Shown one piece after another: positions 18,007-23,388 of a stretch of 23,388 nucleotides of DNA (its first letter is position 1; every line of letters begins with the position of its first letter). The stretch spans positions 49,656-73,043 of the forward strand of contig DJPV01000080.1 of the NCBI GenBank assembly GCA_002437435.1. The letters are read 5' to 3'. The notes beneath the pieces are model-generated. The model was given only the letters and a program-made list of their open reading frames with translations. It was not told the DNA's origin and searched no databases. The position numbers and the translations under genes are program-made. The DNA is from Lachnospiraceae bacterium UBA6403 (GTDB lineage Bacteria; Bacillota; Clostridia; Lachnospirales; Lachnospiraceae).

Positions 18007-19926
18007 CTAGTCTCTGATGACCTTATCCAGACAGCCATGTGCTTCGCATGAATTTCTTGCCTTTCTTCCCTGCGCATCGATATATACGATATTGCCATCG
18101 GCATCTTTGTATGCCAGAGACTCATGTGCTCCTGCGCTTGGATTGGTACTGGCATCTCCGATCGTAAGCCATACGCCTTCACCATCTGCAACAGTATCTG
18201 TTGCTTTATCATACAGGTAATTCAGTCCCAGATCCTCCTCTGCCGCAGCACAGACAATATCTATAGCCACACAGGTTATGATACCGCCACGCAATGCCAT
18301 CGCGCGGTTTAAAACCGGCATATTGAACATATTATAATAAAGCGCAATACCATCGACTGAGAATCCATCCCACAGAGTCGGATTTACATCTTTTTGAGTA
18401 CATTGATATCCCGGATAATGTGCTGTCGTTGAAATATAATCCGCAAGAGTTTTCAGCTTATCATAATTCGACATATCATCCGTCCACAGCTTTGCCTCTA
18501 CATTTCTCCGAACCTTTGTATACAATTCTGTATCAAGAAGACTTCCATCTTCATCATATGGCTTCGGAGCAACATACATGGTGTCATATAAAACGCCATC
18601 CCTGTAAGCATCCAGTCTGCACACGCGCACACCTGCACCGGCTGTTACAGTAAGCTTGCACTGTGACATTGCCTTGCCGGAAAATTCTATTTTTCCACTT
18701 GTAGTCGAAGTCGTAACGGATGTTGTCTCTCCATATACCCCCTTCAGATTATAGGTTTCTACTTTTATTTCCGGTTCTGAAGTATTCCAGCCTGCCTGAT
18801 CCATAAGATTACTATATTCTTTTGGCGTAGCATCCGATACCTTATAGGTTATATGCTCCTCTAACCACGCAGCATTACCTTCACATGTAAACCATTCACA
18901 AAAAGAACCTTTACCATTCGTTACGGTTGTATCTTCAACCTCTTTCTTCATGGTTTCCCCGTACTTATAACCGGACAGATCAAATCCGCCAAGTGGATCT
19001 TCGTTATTGTATATTCTCACTTTTCCCAAAGCAATCCACGTCTCTTTATAATGCTCTGTCTCAGGGAATATAATACACAGTCTGGTATATCCGACACTCG
19101 TACATACCACATTTCCGTCCTCGTTCTTTTTGGTATATCTTTCTGTATAATCGATATATTCTCCCCGATTACCATAAGTATAATATTCCTTTATTTCTCC
19201 TGCACATTCCGGCTGTTTGGAATAATGAACCTTTATTTCATCTCCCAGTTCATATTCCATTTTTTCCAGCTCTACTGTACCATCCCACTCTTTTTTTTGA
19301 TTCTCGGACTCCTGTCCGCCGTTTCCTGCATCCTGCTGTCCGCCGGAATTTGAGTTCTCAGTAGTGCCTGGGTTCCCGGTGGTATCTGTATCCTTAGTTG
19401 CACCCGTGTTTCCAGTGGTGTCTGTATCCTTGGTGGTGCCTGTGTTCTCAGTGGCATCTGTTACATCCGTGGTGTTCTCAGACTTGTTGCTATCACCAGC
19501 ATTCTTCTGACCGGAGTCCTTCTTTGTCGTCTTCTTTTTCACTTTAACAGACTTCACTTTACTCCATGCGCTGTGATATTTTTTCTTCTTTACAGTCCTG
19601 TACACACGAACCCTGACATAATACTTTTTGCCCTGCTTCAGCTTCTTGAATGTAACAGTCTTTTTCCCGGCACTGACTTTCTGGCTTTTTACGCCTTTCT
19701 TAAACTTCTTGTCTGTGCTGATCTGAATCTGATAGCTGCTCGCCTTGTTCTGTTTCTTAAACGTTACTGTCGCCTGTCCTGCTGACTTGGATTTTACCGA
19801 CGTAATAGATGTCTTCGAAACCTTAACCTTACTGCCGGTTTTTGCTTCTGATGTAAATGAACAATTCACACACAGCAAGGCTGCTACCATGCACCAGACA
19901 ATGATCTGCTTCAATCTATTCTTCAT
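18007..19926 (-). CDS. Secreted transglutaminase-fold protein with Fn3-like domain
   Basis: The 639-residue protein has a signal peptide (about 1-28, TSEAK), then a lysine-rich Fn3-like domain (about 32-131; YQIQISTDKKFKKG, KYYVRVRVYRTVKKKKYHSAWS). A Thr/Asp/Asn/Gly-rich linker follows (about 133-212) and then a long middle region. The C-terminal transglutaminase-like core (about 485-625) has Cys 552 in GGIITCVAID, His 601 in AGAHESLAY and Asp 617 in YIDAQG, a plausible triad for a protease or acyl-transfer role. It starts at ATG 19926, three bases after the previous stop, so translation is probably coupled. The substrate is unknown; wall peptides or surface proteins are the natural guesses. 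The stop is TAG. Confidence 0.78.
   Translation of the reverse strand: MKNRLKQIIVWCMVAALLCVNCSFTSEAKTGSKVKVSKTSITSVKSKSAGQATVTFKKQNKASSYQIQISTDKKFKKGVKSQKVSAGKKTVTFKKLKQGKKYYVRVRVYRTVKKKKYHSAWSKVKSVKVKKKTTKKDSGQKNAGDSNKSENTTDVTDATENTGTTKDTDTTGNTGATKDTDTTGNPGTTENSNSGGQQDAGNGGQESENQKKEWDGTVELEKMEYELGDEIKVHYSKQPECAGEIKEYYTYGNRGEYIDYTERYTKKNEDGNVVCTSVGYTRLCIIFPETEHYKETWIALGKVRIYNNEDPLGGFDLSGYKYGETMKKEVEDTTVTNGKGSFCEWFTCEGNAAWLEEHITYKVSDATPKEYSNLMDQAGWNTSEPEIKVETYNLKGVYGETTSVTTSTTSGKIEFSGKAMSQCKLTVTAGAGVRVCRLDAYRDGVLYDTMYVAPKPYDEDGSLLDTELYTKVRRNVEAKLWTDDMSNYDKLKTLADYISTTAHYPGYQCTQKDVNPTLWDGFSVDGIALYYNMFNMPVLNRAMALRGGIITCVAIDIVCAAAEEDLGLNYLYDKATDTVADGEGVWLTIGDASTNPSAGAHESLAYKDADGNIVYIDAQGRKARNSCEAHGCLDKVIRD
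19354..19443 (-). repeat. In-frame 36-bp repeats in the linker of the transglutaminase-like gene
   Basis: The linker codes for about two and a half 12-residue units of the form TG(T/A)TKDTDTTGN at residues 162-191. The underlying DNA units are similar but not identical. Such in-frame repeats can expand or contract by slippage and so change the reach of the linker without breaking the frame. Confidence 0.65.
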
Positions 19927-19929
19927 GTA

Positions 19930-22128
19930 TTATCTCACCTTTTTTACTTTTACACCCTTCTTCACATAGTAAACATGATTTCTATAGGTGACATTTCCGG
20001 TATAAGACTTCTTCCATACGCCGTTCTTGACATAGTATTCCTGTCTGCCATTCTTGATGAATGCTGTCTGTGTAGTCTTCAGACCTTTCTTAACGTAATA
20101 AGTTGCCTTACCGACTTTTACAAATCCGGTCTTGGTGTTCTTTGCGCCTTTATTCAGATAATAGGTCTTCTTACCAACCTTTACGAATTCATTCTTTGTA
20201 CTACAGACACCTTTCTTTACATAGTAGTACTTCTTGCCGTTCTTCACGAATCCGGTCTTTTTATTCTGCACTACGCCCTTCTTGATGTAATATGTCTTCT
20301 TGCCAACTTTGATGAATCCGCTTCTGCCTGACTGGATCAGACCTTTCTTTACATAGTAATATTTTCCGTCAGATCCCTTTACAATGCCATTACTTGTAAG
20401 GGATACCTTCGGTTTTGAGATCTTATAAGAACCACCATTGATGCTTCTTGCCATCTTATCGAATACTTTATAAATATTCTGATTATTTTTCATAGCTGCA
20501 GGATTCTTACCCTTACTGATCACCTTCTGAGCTGCAACGGTATTATTTGGAAGGTCGCCCAGAGAACTCATTACAGAAGGATCGCAGCATAAAGCTTTTA
20601 GGAACTGCACTGCTGCTTCATCCTGCTTGCCACTCTTAATTGCGTAGTATGTACCACCCCAGTTATAGGCAAATGGTCCCTGACAGGCAGCCATCGGCTT
20701 GTCAAATGTCATGCTATACTGTCCCCAGGTGCCGGAGAACCAGCCAAATACCTTACCGGATGTCATATCAGCCACCCAAGCACTGGTCCACATCGAGCTT
20801 CCTGTATCATATCCATTTCTACGGGTCGACTTCGCAATCTTTTCCACAGTCTTCTTATCTGCTTCAGATAACATAAATACCTTGCTATTATCCTCGTAAG
20901 AATACGATGTATCCCCTATCATGTTATTGAGAATACCCTCACAACCACTCATTGTATTTTTTGATGCTCCGGAGGTCATATAGTAACCGGCCTCTTTCAT
21001 CTTTGCAGCAACAGACAGATAGCCATCAGCTGTTCCGATCATCTTCTGAACCTTTTCAGGATCTGAAGTTCCAAGAACCTTCTGTGCAATATCCGGATCA
21101 AACATAAATGCTCCCGGTGTTGCTTCCGGTGTCATCGCTACAAGCTTGCCCTTATAGGTTCCTGCTTTTCTGGTATATGGATAAGACCGGCTGTAAGCAT
21201 CTGTAAGTCCAAGCTTGTCCAGATCTGTAAATACTCCTGTAGATAAAAGTACATCCAGCTTTGATGAATCCATCAAAACGATAAACGTAGCTTCTGGATT
21301 GTTTGCAAGCTTCTGCTGTACTAATGCATAATATTCAGCTGATCCTCCGCCAACTTCATATTTGATCACTTCAATATTCTTTGTATAAGACGGATATTTC
21401 TTATTAACCGCCTTTATCACCTGTTCCGCCTGACTATCCCATGTCAGAATATAGACCTTATTTGTCTTTAATTTGCTCTCTTTGGCTGTACTGTTTACAC
21501 ATACAGTAAAGGAAACTGTTCTTGAATTACCCGTTTCATCAGAAATCACACAGTGATAATCCTCAGTCTTCAGCTTTTTTGTTTTGTTTACCGGTGCTGT
21601 ACAGGTATAAGATGCTTTATGGCCTAATTGTCCTGCATCTCCTCCGTATGACTGTCCTTTATACCATGTATATGTAAGCTTCCCCTGATTACTGCTTGCG
21701 GATACCTTAAGTGTTACTTTCTCTCCTGAGTTCGCGATCACCGTATTATTACCAACTGCTTTAGCTGTTATATTTGAAGAATTTACATAAATATAAAATT
21801 CGCAAAATCTTCCATCTGTACTATTCTTGTCGGATATAGATACAGAAACAAACTGGGATTTTGTAACATTTCTCAATGTATATGACAATCCATCTGCACT
21901 GACAGTTCCACCATCTGCAAGCCAGTTACAACTACCCACCTCAAAACCTGCCGGTAGATTTAACTTACTGAGATTTATTGATAAGGTGACATCTCCTCCG
22001 GATTCTACCGACACCGTCTCCTCGTAATCAATACTTCCCGCCTCTGCCGGAAACTTTAGTCCCGGCAGCCATATGAGTGCAGCTATAGCGATGCACATAA
22101 ATGCCAGTAGTTTCTTCATTTTTTTCAT
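19930..22128 (-). CDS. Secreted solute-binding-protein domain fused to wall-type repeats
   Basis: From ATG 22128 (GGAG 8 nt upstream; an ATG two codons earlier is only 2 nt from the site) the protein has 732 residues. A signal peptide ends near residue 30 in FPAEAG and has no lipobox. Two Ig-like regions follow (about 33-212; the second contains TYTWYKGQ and YHCVISD). Next is a solute-binding-protein fold of extracellular ABC type (about 222-560; KVYILTWDSQAEQVIKAVNKK, PEATPGAFMFDPDIAQKV, FGWFSGTWGQYSMTFDKPMA). The end is seven or so basic 22-residue repeats of the form GFVKVGKKTYYVKKG. No permease or ATPase gene is nearby, so uptake is not evident; surface binding or sensing is likelier. It lies 35 nt after the preceding gene. 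Confidence 0.8.
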   Translation of the reverse strand: MKKMKKLLAFMCIAIAALIWLPGLKFPAEAGSIDYEETVSVESGGDVTLSINLSKLNLPAGFEVGSCNWLADGGTVSADGLSYTLRNVTKSQFVSVSISDKNSTDGRFCEFYIYVNSSNITAKAVGNNTVIANSGEKVTLKVSASSNQGKLTYTWYKGQSYGGDAGQLGHKASYTCTAPVNKTKKLKTEDYHCVISDETGNSRTVSFTVCVNSTAKESKLKTNKVYILTWDSQAEQVIKAVNKKYPSYTKNIEVIKYEVGGGSAEYYALVQQKLANNPEATFIVLMDSSKLDVLLSTGVFTDLDKLGLTDAYSRSYPYTRKAGTYKGKLVAMTPEATPGAFMFDPDIAQKVLGTSDPEKVQKMIGTADGYLSVAAKMKEAGYYMTSGASKNTMSGCEGILNNMIGDTSYSYEDNSKVFMLSEADKKTVEKIAKSTRRNGYDTGSSMWTSAWVADMTSGKVFGWFSGTWGQYSMTFDKPMAACQGPFAYNWGGTYYAIKSGKQDEAAVQFLKALCCDPSVMSSLGDLPNNTVAAQKVISKGKNPAAMKNNQNIYKVFDKMARSINGGSYKISKPKVSLTSNGIVKGSDGKYYYVKKGLIQSGRSGFIKVGKKTYYIKKGVVQNKKTGFVKNGKKYYYVKKGVCSTKNEFVKVGKKTYYLNKGAKNTKTGFVKVGKATYYVKKGLKTTQTAFIKNGRQEYYVKNGVWKKSYTGNVTYRNHVYYVKKGVKVKKVR
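19933..20379 (-). repeat. Tandem YYVKKG repeats at the C-terminus of the binding protein
   Basis: About seven degenerate units of 20-23 codons code for GF(V/I)K(V/N)GKKTYY(V/I)KKG followed by a variable stretch. They resemble glycine/aromatic cell-wall-binding repeats in spacing but are far richer in lysine. Binding to anionic wall polymers is an inference from charge. Confidence 0.75.
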
Positions 22129-22163
22129 AATCATCTCTCCTTTGCTTTTAATATTGTGATATA

Positions 22164-23228
22164 TTACTCATTATAATTTACACTATAGCTATACAGATCT
22201 TTGATCTTCTTACCTTTATTATTAAGAAGCTGAAAGGTGATTTTACGTTCACCCAGTTTCTTCTTTGCTTTATTCTTTCTTAACAGGATATAGTCTCCAA
22301 GCACAATATACCTTCTTTCCTCGCTTGAGCTGAAATTAATGGTCTTTTCTTCTCCTGTCGCAATATTCTTTTTGTTTAACCGGTCAAGAGTTCCCATTGA
22401 GTCATATTCATATCCCTTATACTGTGCTTTCTCACCGTCAATTACACAGCCGGATGTGCTGACCTTAACCTTCATATATGTTTTCGGCAGATTCTTGATC
22501 TTTGTCTTTTTCCCTTTTTTGTTTATTTTGTAGAAAACATCATTGTTATAGACATACACCGCATCTCTATAAACAATCATGCGGCTGTCCTTTACATTTC
22601 GACACACTTTCGTAAGCGCTTTTTGATTGATTACTTTTTTATGAGAGCCATCCAGATTCATAGATGCAAAATAATAATTATAGTTTGAAGTGCCATTTGA
22701 ATATGCATAATATATCTTATTCTTATAAATGGAAAACTCAAAACCCGGCTTCGGCAAAACACTGCTTGATGAACGCTCAAAAAATAATTTTTTCACCTTT
22801 CCGTTTTTCACATTTACGCGAATAATGCCATAACACATAAGATCATCCATTAAACCACAATAAAGATATCCTTTATAGTAAAACATGTTGCTGATATTGG
22901 CATAATTCTTATAGAAATAATGTGTATTCTTATTTCTTACCTGCTTTGGCAGCTTTGCTAACTTCTTATTTGTCTTTTTCTTGATATCATAGCAAAAGAT
23001 ATAACCCGTTCTTTCACTTGAATAATAAATCTTATTGCCTACCTGTACCGCAGCATAAGATGTATCATGCAATCGATGACATCCTATCACTGTCTGGGAA
23101 TCATCCGCCGCTGATAATGATGCTGCCTCCGTCTTTAATACCGGTGCCGTAGGTATGATACCGCTGATACCCAGCATCACGGCTAATACAAGACACATGA
23201 TGCGTTCTTTCATCTTATTCTTTTTCAT
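22164..23228 (-). CDS. Secreted DUF5050-like (beta-propeller) protein, first copy
   Basis: The 354-residue protein starts at ATG 23228 (MKKNKMKERI), with GGAG 8 nt upstream. An in-frame GTG nine codons earlier would overlap the ribosome site. A signal peptide of about 36 residues ends in KTEAA. Blade-like repeats such as GNKIYYSSERTGYIFCYDIK, YKGYLYCGLMDD, YKNKIYYAYSNG and YRDAVYVYNNDVFYKINKK suggest a propeller of the DUF5050 type. It is basic and shares its N-terminal blades with the protein at 17082-17930. As the first gene of the operon it lies about 95 nt downstream of the promoter with the T-run. Its function cannot be told from sequence. Confidence 0.75.
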   Translation of the reverse strand: MKKNKMKERIMCLVLAVMLGISGIIPTAPVLKTEAASLSAADDSQTVIGCHRLHDTSYAAVQVGNKIYYSSERTGYIFCYDIKKKTNKKLAKLPKQVRNKNTHYFYKNYANISNMFYYKGYLYCGLMDDLMCYGIIRVNVKNGKVKKLFFERSSSSVLPKPGFEFSIYKNKIYYAYSNGTSNYNYYFASMNLDGSHKKVINQKALTKVCRNVKDSRMIVYRDAVYVYNNDVFYKINKKGKKTKIKNLPKTYMKVKVSTSGCVIDGEKAQYKGYEYDSMGTLDRLNKKNIATGEEKTINFSSSEERRYIVLGDYILLRKNKAKKKLGERKITFQLLNNKGKKIKDLYSYSVNYNE

Positions 23229-23330
23229 CCATCTCTCTCCTTTTCTCTTATACACTATGCCTTCTATCGGTTACATTGCTTTTTCTTATACTTATGTAAA
23301 CCTCATTAATGTCTGTAAAAAAGCACAAAC

Positions 23331-23357
23331 ATTATAAAAAAAAAAAACGGATGTCAA
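23331..23357 (-). promoter_or_regulatory. Consensus promoter with 12-base T-run in the spacer
   Basis: Perfect TTGACA (23352-23357) and TATAAT (23331-23336) are separated by only 15 nt, and 11 of those plus the first T of the -10 form an uninterrupted run of 12 T (23336-23347). AT-rich sequence lies upstream. It should start transcription near 23324 and drive the four secreted-protein genes. The spacer is 2 nt short of the optimum. Confidence 0.75.
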
Positions 23358-23388
23358 TAGTCTACAAAAATATTCTTGCTTTTTAGAT

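Noticed and set aside
17973..18212. A short minus-strand frame overlapping the end of the transglutaminase-like gene
   Set aside because: It is an alternate frame of a gene with identified catalytic motifs, and I see no ribosome site for it.
19290..19298. Run of eight A on the coding strand of the transglutaminase-like gene as a coding phase switch
   Set aside because: The run is short and the frame is intact on both sides; lysine codons explain it.
19933..20379. CRISPR-like array
   Set aside because: The regular spacing reflects tandem protein repeats in frame with a secreted gene; DNA units are degenerate and without unique spacers.

Overview
The window reads as chromosomal DNA of a low-to-moderate GC Firmicute, most likely a Lachnospiraceae-type Clostridium. 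The basis is strong AGGAGG ribosome binding sites, consensus sigma-A promoters, a ribosomal L10 leader, and secreted proteins of the lysine/tyrosine-rich type common in that family. No database was searched, so the family-level placement is inference. Every gene I accept lies on the minus strand, so transcription runs from high to low coordinates. No tRNA, rRNA, CRISPR array or insertion sequence was seen.

Region 1 (23388 to about 16918) is a four-gene cluster of secreted proteins: a DUF5050-like beta-propeller protein, a solute-binding-protein domain fused to wall-type repeats, a transglutaminase-fold protein with an Fn3-like domain, and a second DUF5050-like protein. It starts at a TTGACA/TATAAT promoter whose 15-nt spacer is mostly a run of T, and it ends at a clear intrinsic terminator. 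The joint function is unknown; surface or cell-wall work is the best inference.

Region 2 (16906 to 13933) holds a MotA/TolQ/ExbB-type channel gene overlapping by 83 nt a MotB/OmpA-type gene, followed by fabF. Between the OmpA-like gene and fabF are two copies of a 40-bp structured module, each carrying an extended -10 element.

Region 3 (13905 to 1) is the core transcription/translation block. rplJ-rplL has its own promoter, L10 leader and attenuator. An attenuator/terminator and a long leader with a promoter then precede rpoB-rpoC. A perfect consensus promoter at the end of rpoC drives the str operon rpsL-rpsG-fusA, and tuf (cut by the window edge) has an additional strong promoter. fusA starts with TTG and rpsG with GTG. 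Both RNA polymerase large subunits end in acidic tails.

The most interesting unexplained signals are the homopolymer-containing promoter of the surface operon, the duplicated 40-bp module with paired compensatory changes before fabF, and the stator-like gene pair whose B subunit appears to lack the proton-carrying aspartate.
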